Part shown: positions 22,166 through 33,244 of the stretch, one piece after another
Position numbering within the stretch: position 1 is the stretch's first letter
Layout: each line of letters begins with the position of its first letter
Assembly (NCBI RefSeq): GCF_029633865.1
Contig: NC_079211.1
Location: forward strand, 5,380,118-5,444,117
DNA from: Lampris incognitus
Taxonomy: Eukaryota; Chordata; Actinopteri; Lampriformes; Lampridae
Length of the DNA: 64,000 bases
Reading direction: 5' to 3'
Notes under the pieces: model-generated
The model's input: only the letters and a program-made list of their open reading frames with translations
What the model was told of the DNA's origin: nothing
Databases searched by the model: none
Translations under genes and position numbers: made by a program

Positions 22166-22568
22166 TCTACACTGAGAAGCACTGGAGCTTGCTCAAATCC
22201 ACCATCCTTGACAACTGCAAAACCATCCTTGGATATAAGTCCAGAAAACACCAGGACTGGTTTGATGAGAATGACACAGAGACAGACCAGCTCATCTCCA
22301 AGAAAAGGAAAGCCTTTCGTACCTGGCAAAATGATGTAACCTGCCAAGGCTAAAAGAGTGGCTCACTCCGGAGCCAAAGCAGACGTCCAGAGATGGGTGA
22401 GGGAACGTAAGAACTCTTGGTGTACAGAAAAGGCTCTGGAAATTCAGCAACTGACAGACTTGGGTGACACCAGAGGTTTTTTCAGTGCTATTAAGGCCGT
22501 TTATCATCCAAGCAGCCACGGTTTAAACCCTCTGTGCTCAAAGTATGGGCAGGAGCTGCTGAAGGACA

Positions 22569-22988
22569 ATGAGTCCATTACCGCCTGATAGAAGGAGCAC
22601 TTCCAGGAGCTCCTCAACCACAACAGCACAGCTGAACCAGACACTGCCAGCCACATTCCCAAGAGTCCCATCAATCAGAAAAGACATCGGGGAACCTCAC
22701 ACCATGACAGAGGTTCAAGATGCCATCAGGAGCCTTAAGAACAACAAGGCCGCTGGTCCAGATGGGATCCCAGCTGAGATCTTAAAGGTAGGTGAACCAG
22801 AGCTCCTGTACCACATCCATGACCTCCTCCTCAAGGCCTGGAAAAAAGAAGAACGTTCCTCAGAGCTCAGAGATGCTCTGATAGTGACCATATTCAAGAA
22901 AGGGGACAAGACAGAATGTGGAAACTACAGGGGCATCTCACTCCTGTCAACAACAGGCAAAGTCCTCGCTCGTGTCCTCGCAAACTGA
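22569..22988 (+). pseudogene. LINE-C reverse-transcriptase fragment
   Basis: 139-codon frame covering the reverse-transcriptase fingers: [20 protein letters not shown], then [19 protein letters not shown]. It stops at 22988, before the catalytic motif. Confidence 0.8.
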
Positions 22989-24224
22989 CTGCTACCACTG
23001 GCTGAGGAAGTATTCCCAGAATCTCAGTGTTGATTCTGCCCATCCAGAGGTACAGCACACATGATATTTATAACATGCCACCTCCAGGAAAGATGCTGTG
23101 AACAAAGGCAGCCTTTGTATATGGCTTTCATAGACCTGACAAAGGCTTTTGACTCAGTAGACTGCCAGGACCCGTGGAGCATGTGAAGTAGTTTTAGGGA
23201 CACTACACTGTATAAGACAGAAGTTATTGAATACTTTTGTAGTATCTCCTTTTGGTGTTGCAGTTTTTAGACTGTCCCCGTGCACTTGGCTCACAACAAG
23301 TGTTCTGACAGTTTGCGCTACTCACTCTGTGGATTGTCACCTTGTCATGGTGGAGAAGCTTGCGTGGTCCTGAGATCCCAAGAGCAATGTCGCCTGGAGC
23401 TATGCTCCTGGTAGGGTTACCCATGGCGGTAAGGTATTTACAACATGCCAACTCCAAGAAAAATGCTGTGAACAAAGGCAGCCTTTGTACATGGCTTTCA
23501 TAGACCTGACAAAGGCCTTTGACTCAGTAGAGTCCAGTGTTTCCCAACCCAGTCCTCAAAGAACCCCTATATATTGTATATTGAGGTTTCTACATAACGG
23601 CATGTCACTCACAGTGCTCAGCAACAGCAGCTCTGAGTCAGAACCCTTCACTGTGGAAACAGGGGTCAAACAAGGATACGTCATCGCACCCACCCTGTTT
23701 GTCATCTTTATTGCTGTCATACTCCCCTCATTGGCGAAGAGCTTCCACGGGGATCCCAATCCTATACAGAACTGATGAAAGGCTCTTCGACCTTGATAGG
23801 TTCAAGGCCAAGAGCAAAGTCTGCAACACCACCATCATGGAGCTTCAGCATACAGACGATAACGCCATCGCAGCACACTCCGCAGAAGACCTCCAGGATA
23901 TTCTGAATGCCTTTGCCAAAGCATACAGAGCCCTGGGTCTAGCATTAAACATCAAGAAGACCCAGGTCCTCTATCAACCTCCACCTAACCACCCATCTAC
24001 CCAGCCCAACACAAAAGTGGACAATACATTTATTGAAAATGTTGATCACTTCCCCTAACTCAGCAGCCTTCTCTCCTCAAAAGCTGACATCGACTCGGGT
24101 AAATCATCGCCTGAGTTGTGCCAGTGGCGCTTACGCCAGACTCAGGAAAAGAGTCTCTGAAGACTGAGACCTAAAGGCCCAAACAAAACTACTGGTCTAG
24201 AGAGCTGTTGTTCTCCTCACCCTG

Positions 24225-24488
24225 GTGTACAGAGCAGAGTCATGGACCACCTACAGCAGGCATCTGAGAGCCCTGGAACAATACCTCCAAAGATCCTTAC
24301 GAAAGATCCTGAGGATCAGCTGGAAGGACAGATGCACCAACATCAGCGTTCTGGAAGAAGCCAACATGACTAGCATCACCGCCACAATAATGCAGCACCA
24401 ACTCCAATGGACAGGCCATGTCAGTCGCATGTCCGACACACGTCTCCCCAAACAGATCCTGTTCTCCCAGCTGAAAGAAGGTCAGTGA
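24225..24488 (+). pseudogene. LINE-C ORF2 C-terminal fragment
   Basis: Encodes LRALEQYLQRSLRKILRISW and MQHQLQWTGHVSRMSDTRLP, the conserved post-RT region of this LINE class. A frameshift follows, then the C2H2-like tail. Confidence 0.75.
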
Positions 24489-25033
24489 GCTCCCAGCGGG
24501 CAAAAGAAACGTTTCAAGAACAATATCAAGACCAGTCTGAAGAAATTCAACATCACACTGAGCAACTGGAACACATTGCACTGGATAGGCACTCCTAGAA
24601 GAAATGAGTGCAGGAAGGAGATGCATGTCATGAAATGGAACTCCACTGTGCCACAGAGAAAAAGCGACAGCACCACAAGGAGAGGGAGACAAGGGCTCAA
24701 TCACCACCACTACTTTCTCGTCCACACAAAGTATGTGGATCGCGGATCGGCCTCTACAGTCATCTGAAGACCCACAAGTAGACAACCCAACGGAAAGGAC
24801 AGTCATATTTGCTTTAAGTGACCGCTGATGATGATGATGACTATATGTTAAGGGAAAAAAATGTATGAATGTGAGGTAGAGAGTGAGAAGGAATAGATCA
24901 AGTCTTGATGGTGGAGGAGCCACAACAAAGGTTGTGACTATCAGGTAGAGACTCGAATATTCTGCATTGTTTCCCTAAAACATATGTAATCTTTAAGTGT
25001 GTCATTGAGCTGTTATTGTGAACCCATTACTGT

Positions 25034-25105
25034 TTGTCTGCTCTTGCAACCCAAGTGGTTGCAAGAGCAGACAAGAGAATTAGGTTGCCACTTGCAACCT
25101 AATTC
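25034..25105. repeat. Two adjacent perfect hairpins
   Basis: First: 18-bp arms 25034-25051 and 25057-25074 with loop CAAGT. Second: 12-bp arms 25077-25088 and 25094-25105 with loop CACTT. The loops and flanking GGTTGC/GCAACC are themselves reverse complements, so the two hairpins look like one motif in opposite orientation. Confidence 0.9.
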
Positions 25106-25318
25106 ATGTCCATCTTCCCTGGAAGAGGGATTTTTTCCTCTGATGTTCTTCCTCAGGTTTCTCCCATTTTTTTGTGAAAAGGTAAACTTTCCTTGGAGTA
25201 TTTCCTCACCCGAATCAAGAATCTAAGGGTTTTGTACATTGCAAACAATATAACTGTGATTACAAAGCCCTTTGACACTGAACTGTGATTTAGGGCTATA
25301 CAAATAAAAATTGACTTG
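25106..25318 (+). mobile_element. L2-like LINE 3' UTR, diverged
   Basis: CTTCCTCAGGTTTCTCCC and the TACAAATAAAAATTGACTTGAC end are shared with the GACTTGAC-tailed family. Confidence 0.6.
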
Positions 25319-25955
25319 ACTACTTGAAATCAAAGGCCATCATTTCTTGCCGAAAGGAATAAAAAAAATTTTTAATTGCAGTTTTTCCTTTATAAAACCA
25401 ACTAGTTTGGCTGATAACCTGTGGGAAACACTGAAACTACCAGTATATGCATCAGTGCTGCAACAATAGCTGGTTGTGTTGAATAACTCAAACGGTGCCC
25501 GTTGTTGTTGTTGTCACACGGATTTTATCTTCACATTAACCAGACAGGCACCCTACACATACACACAAACACACACACAAACACACACACATAATAAAAC
25601 CAGGCGTTGCATAGACCTGACAGGCTTCAGTTGTTTTCTGGGTCAGTCGATAGACAGCATAGAGAGGGGACAGTCAGTCAAAACAGTGGGCCAACGGAGA
25701 TTAATGATTAGCTTCACGGGCTAACAGAACCACGCATAAACCCTGGCCTTTAGGCAAGCAGGCGTGAAGCAGGGTGACATGCCAACTATGGATGGATGAG
25801 GGGAGAGTTGAGAGAAGAGACAAAGGCTTTTCTTCCATGAAAAAACATCCAAACTGATTCATACTGCTGACCCTCTGTATCCCTCACCACCTCACATCCC
25901 GGTCCCGGCCAACCCTCTGTTAACACAGGATGCACCAAAATTCTGCCATCTTAAA
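25319..25955. other. RNF130 intron 2; short (CA)n tract
   Basis: A CACACA-rich tract lies near 25558-25591. Nothing else recognised. Confidence 0.45.
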
Positions 25956-26322
25956 TCCAAATATCCATCCATTATCCAAACCACTTATCCTGCTCTCAGG
26001 GTCGCGGGGATGCTGGAGCGTATCCCAGCAATCACTGGGCAGCAGGTGGGGAGACACCCTGGACAGGCCACCAGGCCATCCCACACACATATTCATACCT
26101 CGGGACAATGTAGTAATGCCGATTCACCTGACCTACATGTCTTTGGACTGTGGGAGGAAACCAGAGCACCAGGAGGAAACCCACACAGACACGGGGAGAA
26201 CATGCAAACTCCACACAGTAGACGACCCGGGACCACCCCCAAGGTTGGACGACCCCTGGGCTTGAACCCAGGACCTTCTTGCTGTGAGGTGACTGTGCTA
26301 ACCACTGCGCCACCGTGCCGCA
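25956..26322 (-). mobile_element. SINE-B full-length copy
   Basis: The minus strand runs from a tRNA-like head (GTGGCGCAGTGGTTAGCAC; B box GGTTCAAGCCC) through the body to an (ATGG)n tail. Target duplication TGCCATCTTAAA at 25944-25955 and 26323-26334. Confidence 0.9.
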
Positions 26323-26334
26323 TGCCATCTTAAA

Positions 26335-26877
26335 ATATTGACTATATTAAAATAAACACTATTGGTTATTGATGGAGAAAGGAAGAATGCGAAAAACCTC
26401 ACTGCTAATTATCCATCCACCCATTTTATGGCAGGAAGTAGACTGAATCAAACATTTAAGGATTGTCACAGAGGGATGATTTGTATACCAGTGTTGCTAT
26501 TAACGACTTGATTAACAGCAATAGAATTTTCGATGCACTATCCATCTACAGCTGGCCACTAAGTGATGTCTGCAGGTTGTCTCTCCAGATACCTGCTGTG
26601 TAGAATACAGCATTGAAATGCTATTTGACTGAACTACTTGGCTGATTTTGAAGTTTTTACAATGACATTTTTGTTATACTGTAGCCTTTTCTCTGGACTT
26701 GGCTTGTTTTCCCATGGTGATTTACACATTTACCAATCCAGAGGATGTGATGCGACTCTATCGCTGCACCAAAGTCAAGACGAAGAAGCCTCATTTGCAC
26801 AATGAGCAAATGTTAGTGATTAACACAGAGGACATCAAGCTAATGCTGCCATGGTAGGACACAATCATATTAGTTGT
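26335..26877. other. RNF130 intron 2, no feature seen
   Basis: No recognisable repeat or exon between SINE-B and SINE-A copy 4. Confidence 0.4.
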
Positions 26878-27327
26878 AGGGTTTTGTTTTGTTTTCCCCC
26901 CCCCCTTTTATCTCCCCAATTGTACTTGGCCAATTTTCCCACTCTTGAGCCAACCCAGTCGCTGCTCCACCCCCTCTGCCGACCCGGGGAGGGCTGCAGA
27001 TACCACATGCCTCCTCTGATACATGTGGAGCCACCAGCCGCTTCTTCTCACCTGACAGTGAGGAGTTTTGCCAGGGGGGACATAGCGCGTGGGAGGACCA
27101 TGCTATTCCCCCCCAGTTCCCTCTCCCCCCCAAACAGGCGCCCCGACCGACCAGAGGAGGCGCTAGTGCAGCGACCAGGACACAGACCTACATCAGGCTT
27201 CCCACCCACAGACACGGCCAATTGTGTCTGTAGGGACGCCCATCCAAGCCGGAGGTAACACGGGGATTCGAACCTGCAGTCCCCGTGTTGGTGGGCAACC
27301 GAACAGACCGCCATGCCTCCTGGACGC
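26878..27327 (-). mobile_element. SINE-A copy 4
   Basis: Family body with head at the right. Imperfect target duplication CATATTAGTTGT (26866-26877) and CATATTGGTTGT (27328-27339). Confidence 0.9.
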
Positions 27328-27339
27328 CATATTGGTTGT

Positions 27340-28030
27340 GTTTTAACACAGGATGCGCTGCATTGCTTTTGTTGCATAAAGGCCTGGTTCCCGACCAAAT
27401 TGAAAGCATTTTTGGCAGCGAGACATCTGCCATTACTAGAAAGCCCCAGCCACCTGTCAATCACTTGTGTGACAGCGTTAGCAATTAGCTACACAACTCT
27501 TATCTATCTGACTCATTAGTTCTGATGATTGTGAAACAACATATCTCTTCTTATTACCTATACTACCATTTGTTTCTCTAAACATGGACAGGTGGAGAGG
27601 AATAGTTTTAAAGCTTTCTCCTCCATCTTTGTTGTAAATAGTTCAGTTGAGAAGGCCCACCCCTCTGCTCCTCTGATTGGACAGCAGAGAAAAAGCGGCA
27701 GTGATGTAGGACATGCTTTCAACTTCAGGTAATCAGTGTTTCTTAAAAAACGCAAGGCACGCCAGGCACATAAATAGGGACAAACACATGAACAGCAAAA
27801 CATTTCAAACCCATAGGAAATGACTAGAAAAAGAGCTTCTTCTCTGTCAAAAACACAGCCAGTGTGACTGCAGCCTCAGGTGAGTATCACAGTGAGGTAC
27901 TACAACCTCACAATAAGGTGAATAAAGTGTTCGTTCTTTCCTTTTCAAAAACAATTTTTGTGCAGATTCATGGTTTTCAAGGGACAACTGAACAAACAAC
28001 CCCAAACCCCAGTCGTCTGTTAACACCAAC
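27340..28030. other. RNF130 intron 2 flanking exon 2, no feature seen
   Basis: Non-repetitive sequence up to the exon 2 donor. Confidence 0.4.
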
Positions 28031-28222
28031 CTTCATGCCCCATCTTGACGGTTTTTTCAGTGGAGTTGTTGTAGATAAGAACGGCTGAGGCGTTGTAGGC
28101 TGCTGCCTTCAGGATTTTCTCCTTGAAAGTGCAGTTTCCCCGCTGGAGTAGCGCCACCCAGTGGGCTGTCTTTGGAGGCACCACAAAGCGGGTGTGAGGG
28201 TCACAGCCCTGCCGGTCCACCA
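28031..28222 (-). CDS. rnf130: RNF130 exon 2: protease-associated (PA) domain
   Basis: A 192-bp exon between a TTCTCCTGCAG acceptor and a GTTGGT donor on the minus strand, entering and leaving in phase 1. It encodes residues 91-155: a CDPHTRF start, [16 protein letters not shown], then [10 protein letters not shown] and MGHEG. This is the core of the PA fold that in Goliath proteins faces the lumen and is thought to bind cargo. Sequons NCT, NAS and NST are present. The spacing of the two Cys residues matches the family. RNF130 fits better than RNF150 ([13 protein letters not shown] rather than LIPKGNCTYRDKI, from memory). SINE-A copies lie about 60 bp and 700 bp from its two ends, in the introns. 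Confidence 0.94.
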
Positions 28223-28287
28223 CTGCAGGAGAAAGAGAGATAAGTTTAAGTTACAATACTGAAGATTTACAATCAAATGCCTTTATT

Positions 28288-28741
28288 TTATTTGTATTTT
28301 TTTGGATTTTCCCCCTTTTCTCCCCAGTTTTACTTGGCCAATTACCCCACTCTTCCGAGCTCCCCCGTTGTTGCTTCACCCCCTCTGCCAATCCAGGGAG
28401 GGCTGCAGACTACCACATGCCTCCTCCCATACATGTGGAGTCGCCAGCCACTTCTTTTCACCTGACAGTGTGGAGTTTCAACTAGGGGAAGTGGTGCGTG
28501 GGAGGATCACACTATTTCCCCCAGTTCCCCCTCCCCCCCGAACAGGTGCCCCGACCATCCAGAGGAGGCGCTAGTGCAGCGACCAGGACACATACCAACT
28601 TCTGGCTTCCCACCCGCAGAGACACAGCCAATTGTGTCTTTAGGGACGCCCGACCAAGCTGGCGGTAACACGTAGATTCGAACCGACGATCCCCATGTTG
28701 GTAGGCAACGGAATAGACCGCTATGCCACTCAGACACCCGA
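28288..28741 (-). mobile_element. SINE-A copy 5, next to RNF130 exon 2
   Basis: Full-length family body. Perfect 14-bp target duplication CAAATGCCTTTATT (28274-28287 and 28742-28755). It lies about 65 bp upstream of the exon 2 acceptor. Confidence 0.92.
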
Positions 28742-28755
28742 CAAATGCCTTTATT

Positions 28756-29430
28756 GATGAGATTCTACTGCTGGCACATTAAAGACAATAGCCATCACAC
28801 AGGTATCCAAATCATGAATGCTTTTATGGTCGTTCATTTCATCTTCAGGAACGTTAATTCAGATAAATTTAACCTACAATCCTGAAGATCAGGAACCTGA
28901 AACTGTCCATTTAACTCTGTCTTCTATGTAAATGCTGGTAATATCAGCGTTGTTTGATCACTCTGAATGCCAGGGATCCATTTTAACCAGCCACCCTGAC
29001 TAATATTAACTACTCGTATGCTTCAGGGAGCCTAAAATACTACACACAGCACCTTTACTTTAAAGAATTAGTGCTAGTAGAAATTGTTTCATGAAATTAA
29101 AATCAAAATTAAATTTCAGCGTTACTGAATGACATGCTAGGTCAGAAGTTAGCCAAAAACCCAGCGGCTCGAACACACCTAGAAAATTCCTGTTTGTAAT
29201 CAGCAAACTCAGGGCACACCCATCTTCCCCCACGGACACAGTGGCCGGAGAAGAGGAGAAATCCTGCATCCCTGGTTAAGTGTGGTTATCCTAACTGAGC
29301 GTTTGTCAAAGCCAGGAAGACGCCCAAACAGCGCACCAGCTGATCGAAGAGAGGAGAAGGACAACAGCTGTCGAAGCGTAAACCAGTGGAGATTCCGTAT
29401 GTGGCGGGAGTATCGGAACAGTTGAGATGC
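28756..29430. other. RNF130 intron 1, no feature seen
   Basis: No gene or repeat recognised. Confidence 0.4.
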
Positions 29431-30180
29431 ATTACTTTCCAAACACTGCGTCTCAGTTGCTTTCAAACACGTCGTGCCAGAAATTAGTCCACCCCAAGGA
29501 TCACGTCCCCCGGGACAAACAGAACAATATAGTGTATGCTGTTATGTGCCAGGAGCATTGCTGCGACTTGTACATCAGGAGAAACCAAACAGACGCTGGT
29601 GAAGAGGATGGCACAACACAGAAGAGCTAACGCAACAGACCAGGCGCCTCATGTATCAGTCGTTACTATGGGCAAATTTGTTCGTACACACCCATGGGAT
29701 TTTTTTAGCCCTGAAGTTTGTCTCAAAGACCAGTGTAGAACCCGAGTAACCCCTGAGTTTAGACACCGACTGGCTAATACTGATGCCTTTGTAGGCCTGG
29801 GTGATTGCTTGTTGCAAGAGGTAGACAACAGATATTAGGAGGAAAGAAATACAAATAACCATCATGCTTTGCTACTGACTGTCACACAAACTTGAGGGCT
29901 AAACATTTCCATGGGTGTGTAGGAACAAATTTGCCCATAGTAATGATTGATACATGAGACCCCAGGACTCCACAGTCTACACCCATCTACAGGCCAGTGG
30001 TCACTTTTTCAAGGATGCGAGAGTGCACATCCTTGATAGGGAGGAATGCTGGTTTGAACAAGGAGTTAAAGAGGCCATCTATGTGAAGAGGGACAACCAT
30101 CCCTGAACTGGTGTGTGTGTGTGGGGGGGGGGGTTCTGAGAGTAAATCTGTCACCATCTTATACTGCTGTGATTGCAACT
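29431..30180 (+). mobile_element. Penelope-like element fragment, split by a MITE
   Basis: Encodes the approach to a GIY-YIG endonuclease (LVHPKDHVPRDKQNNIVYAV, CCDLYI), then GETKQTLVKRMAQHRRA in a shifted frame. The element then continues after the MITE (PQDSTVYTHLQ-like; WFEQGVKEAIYVKR). A one-base shift falls directly after LYI. Confidence 0.8.
29648..29958. mobile_element. 311-bp MITE with 50-bp inverted repeats
   Basis: The left end CTCATGTATCAGTCGTTACT and the right end read inward CTCATGTATCAATCATTACT continue as near-perfect inverted repeats for 50 bp (about three mismatches). The interior has no coding content. It sits inside the Penelope fragment, so it inserted later. No clear target duplication. 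Confidence 0.85.
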
Positions 30181-30399
30181 GATTCAACTTTCTGGTGCAT
30201 GAGAAGTCGTTGCTACATGTGAAGGAGGCTGTTATGGGAGCTGGTTAGTATGACCCCCTAAAAACATACACCAAGAGAGACTGTTTTTCTAGGTGTATGT
30301 AAACCTTAAAGGTTTGGAAACCAAAATGAGAAGTGTGAGTTAATTTCAGTCAATACCAAAGTTCAGAGGTGGTTGACACACTGTTGTCAGCGGAAAGAG

Positions 30400-30453
30400 G
30401 AAATGGGGTCTGCCCATATTTCCACCGCCTTTGCCGCAGCCGAAAGTAGTAGT
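30400..30453 (+). mobile_element. RTE-type 3' tail remnant
   Basis: CCGCAGCCGAAAGTAGTAGTAG resembles the terminal part of the RTE copies at 5803 and 19036. Confidence 0.4.
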
Positions 30454-30879
30454 AGATTCACTGCTTTCTGCCATTCCAGTATGACAGAAGAGTTCCTGTT
30501 AAAATCTATATGGTTCATCACAGCATTTAAAAAAACACCAAATATGATGTAAAAATCTTAGTGCTACATTATAGAATGAGCATTCACACAGAAGGCCAAT
30601 TCAGAGAATGAGATGTATTTATATCCTATTAATGTCCCAAGTTCAGACCCAATGCAATAACCTTTTACTGGTCATAAAGGGGAACATCAGGCTACACCAT
30701 CATATATCATATATACTTGCCAATCTCACAAGTAGCACCAGTTATGATGCTACCTATATGACATTTGAGTCTGTGCATGCTGGCGTGTCACTGGGGTTAT
30801 AAAGCGGCTGCCTTCCTTCAATGATGTTTCACCTAGCTAGAAGGGTACGCTTATCTTAGAGGATGGTCTGACAGGACGC

Positions 30880-31165
30880 GGAAGTGGGGCAGGCTAAGCT
30901 AACTGCTAGCCCATGCAGACCGGCAGTTCCGACACTCATCCTGGCTGTCGTTCGTTCTCCTGGACAGTGGGGGGGTTTTTTTGTGTTTAGTTGAGATATA
31001 CGTGTTCGTTTGGATGTATATGTGTGTTCTTGTAGTTTTTGAATATGTGTTTTTGTCTTTGTGTTGCACTGCTGTGGGCTGGGGGCAACAATGTTTTGTT
31101 TCATTTCATGCGCGCAAGTGCATGAAATGAAATGACAAAGTGTTTCTTATTCCGATTCTTTTACT
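30880..31165 (+). mobile_element. LINE 3' region with conserved stem-loop
   Basis: GTTGCACTGCTGTGGGCTGG precedes a 13-bp-arm hairpin (TTTCATTTCATGC / GCATGAAATGAAA, 31106-31137) and a TTATTCCGATTC tail. It matches the terminal copy at 1-66. Confidence 0.65.
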
Positions 31166-31322
31166 GCTGTTGTTTGTGTTGTTGAAGTTGTCCCGATTTT
31201 TTTTTTGTAACTGTGTATGTAGGCTATGCTTTGCACCAATGACAACATGAACTTCCTCACTGGATAATAAAGTTAAACTTGACACCTCGAGAAGGCTAAA
31301 CGGTACTTTCCAGATCAAAGGA

Positions 31323-31389
31323 GGTTGAATCAGTTCATCTGGACACGTATCCGTCAATAAACGTCGTGTCCGGATGAACTGATTCAACC
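31323..31389. mobile_element. Penelope-like inverted repeat, short form
   Basis: 25-bp arms 31323-31347 and 31365-31389 with one mismatch. The same family as the 90-bp arms at 20074-20371; the flanking GATTATTGAGCACGCATAAAG also matches that copy. Confidence 0.7.
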
Positions 31390-31508
31390 TTCTTTGATTT
31401 TCTTATCTGGATTATTGAGCACGCATAAAGACGGTACTTTCCAGAGGCCTCGAACCGATCCCAGCCTACACAATCACCATCAACAGACTCAACAAAACGA
31501 CATTTTTG

Positions 31509-31900
31509 GGGGGGATTTCTCCCACCCTTTTCTCCCCAATTGTACCCAGCCAATTCCCCTACTCTTCCGAGCCGTCCTGGCTGACGCTCCACCCCCTCTG
31601 CCGATCCGGGGAGGGCCGCAGACCACAACATGCCTCCTCCCATACATGTGGAGTCGAGAGCCGCTTCTTTTCACCTGACAGTGAGGAGTTTCACCAGGGG
31701 CACATAGCGCGTGGGAGGATCACACTATTCCCCCAGTTCACCCCCCCCCCCCAAACAAGCGCCCCGACCAACCACAGAAGGCACTAGTGCAGTGACCAGG
31801 AGGGACGCCTGACCAAGCCGGAGGTAACACGGGAATTCGCACCGGCGATCCCCGTGTTGGTAGGCAACGGAGTAGACCGCTACGCTGCCCAGACGCCCAC
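31509..31900 (-). mobile_element. SINE-A copy 6
   Basis: Family body with a small internal deletion near 31800. 15-bp imperfect target duplication (AAAACGACATTTTTG at 31494-31508; AAAACTACACTTTTG at 31901-31915). Confidence 0.9.
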
Positions 31901-32027
31901 AAAACTACACTTTTGTTATACTTCCTGCATATAGTTAGACATACCTGTCCACACTTCTATCTTGCTCTTGGACTTAAAATACCTGATGATATAAGTTTAA
32001 GGGTTGCTCCTAACAACAGGAGCCCTG

Positions 32028-32155
32028 TGTGATGGCCTCGCGGCCTGTCCAGGGTGTCTCCTCGCCTGCCGCCCAATGACTGCTAGGATAGGCTCCAGCA
32101 TCCGCCGTGACCCTGAGAGCAGGATGGGCAGTTTGGATAATGGATGGATGGATGT
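32028..32155 (+). mobile_element. SINE-B 3' fragment
   Basis: GATGGCCTCGCGGCCTGTCC to GACCCTGAGAGCAGGATGGG, ending (ATGG)n. Confidence 0.7.
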
Positions 32156-32730
32156 ATACTAACAAATGGAAATGAGGAGCTAACCAGGAAGGCCATAGAG
32201 TTTGGCTACATTCTCCCCTCATCTTTTAATAGTTGAACATGAAAGGATTATGGGTACTGCAGCAAGGGTACTCAACTAAAATAGTCAAATAAGTTCAGGC
32301 AAATGTCTCACTTAACTGCGTTTTTTTTTCTCCATTTAATAACATTAGTGGCCATTCAGTAGCTGTATTAGCTATGTACCTGTTTCTTTTGTGCGCTGAT
32401 TTATTGGGGGGGGGGGGTTTCAGTCTTGTTATTGGTTATTTAATTGTTTTTTATTTCTCAAATGTGTACTTGCAAGTATTTTGAGCAACTATGATGGAAA
32501 CAATTTCCCTCGGGATTAATAAAGTTTCCTGAAACTTAATCTGAATCCAATGCAGCGTTTAAAACCTGGCATGACACGTTTAAGTTATATCACCACATCA
32601 CCATAAATAACCAAAACCCCACACCAGACCGATGTCAATCTTCTTCTTCTTTCAGTTTTCCAGGGGGCGCCACAGCAGATTTTACAGTTTCCATCATGAC
32701 ATCAATATTATATCGTTTTAATGCCCAGCT
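32156..32730. other. RNF130 intron 1; G run and LINE-tail-like piece
   Basis: T/G runs occur near 32322 and 32406, followed by CCCTCGGGATTAATAAAGT near 32508, which resembles a LINE 3' end. Nothing else seen. Confidence 0.35.
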
Positions 32731-33244
32731 CTATCTGTATGTTTTCTAACAATATATTTATTGGTTTTCAGTTTGCAAATCACATCAAATTGTACATCAA
32801 CAGTACAGAACGCAGCAAACATTTTTCACCCTGTTCGCCCTCCCATAACCCAATCCCTAACAACTTAAGTACAAAAAAGATAATTACATAAAATAAATAC
32901 ATTATATAGCCTAAAGTAACGAGAAGAAAAAAAGCATTAAAAAGAAAGAAGATTTAAAGGGTGTTTTTCTGGTCAATGTACACGGTCATATAAAGCTGCC
33001 CTCCTCCCCCAGAGCTTGTTCTTGCTGAAGCAAGTTGCCAACATTAACATTATGCCTTAAGAAGTACATAAAGGGTCTCCAGATATCATCAAAAACATTC
33101 TGTTTACGTCTAACAATATACCTTATCTTTTCCATTGACATTTTTGGCGCCATTTCTTGGATCTACATTCCAATTCTTGGTCCATCAACATTTTTCCAAT
33201 TAAGAGCAATTATAGGTTTAGCTTGTAGTATACATGTCTATGAA

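Larger units (their letters stand above)
19655..24842 (+). mobile_element. Non-LTR retrotransposon block ('LINE-C'), nested and decayed
   Basis: A 5' segment (GTGGATTGTCACCTTG at 19655) is followed by a decayed endonuclease frame (MNFGSWNVHSLMDSAT near 20663; TMAVSAYAPT-like near 21010). A reverse transcriptase comes next ([18 protein letters not shown] near 22730; [24 protein letters not shown] near 23490; VKQGYVIAPTLF). The ORF2 end has LRKILRISWKDR and QLQWTGHVSRM, then a C2H2-like tail (VCGSRIGLYSHLKTHK) near 24750 and a (GAT)n end. Stops and frameshifts are numerous. It is interrupted by a Penelope-type inverted repeat (20040-20385), another LINE fragment (21545-22165) and a partial internal duplication (23188-23530). 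A shorter relative lies at 46660-47482. Confidence 0.8.

Noticed and set aside
24297..24923. 208-codon minus-strand frame
   Set aside because: Antisense shadow of the LINE-C C-terminal region; no independent support.
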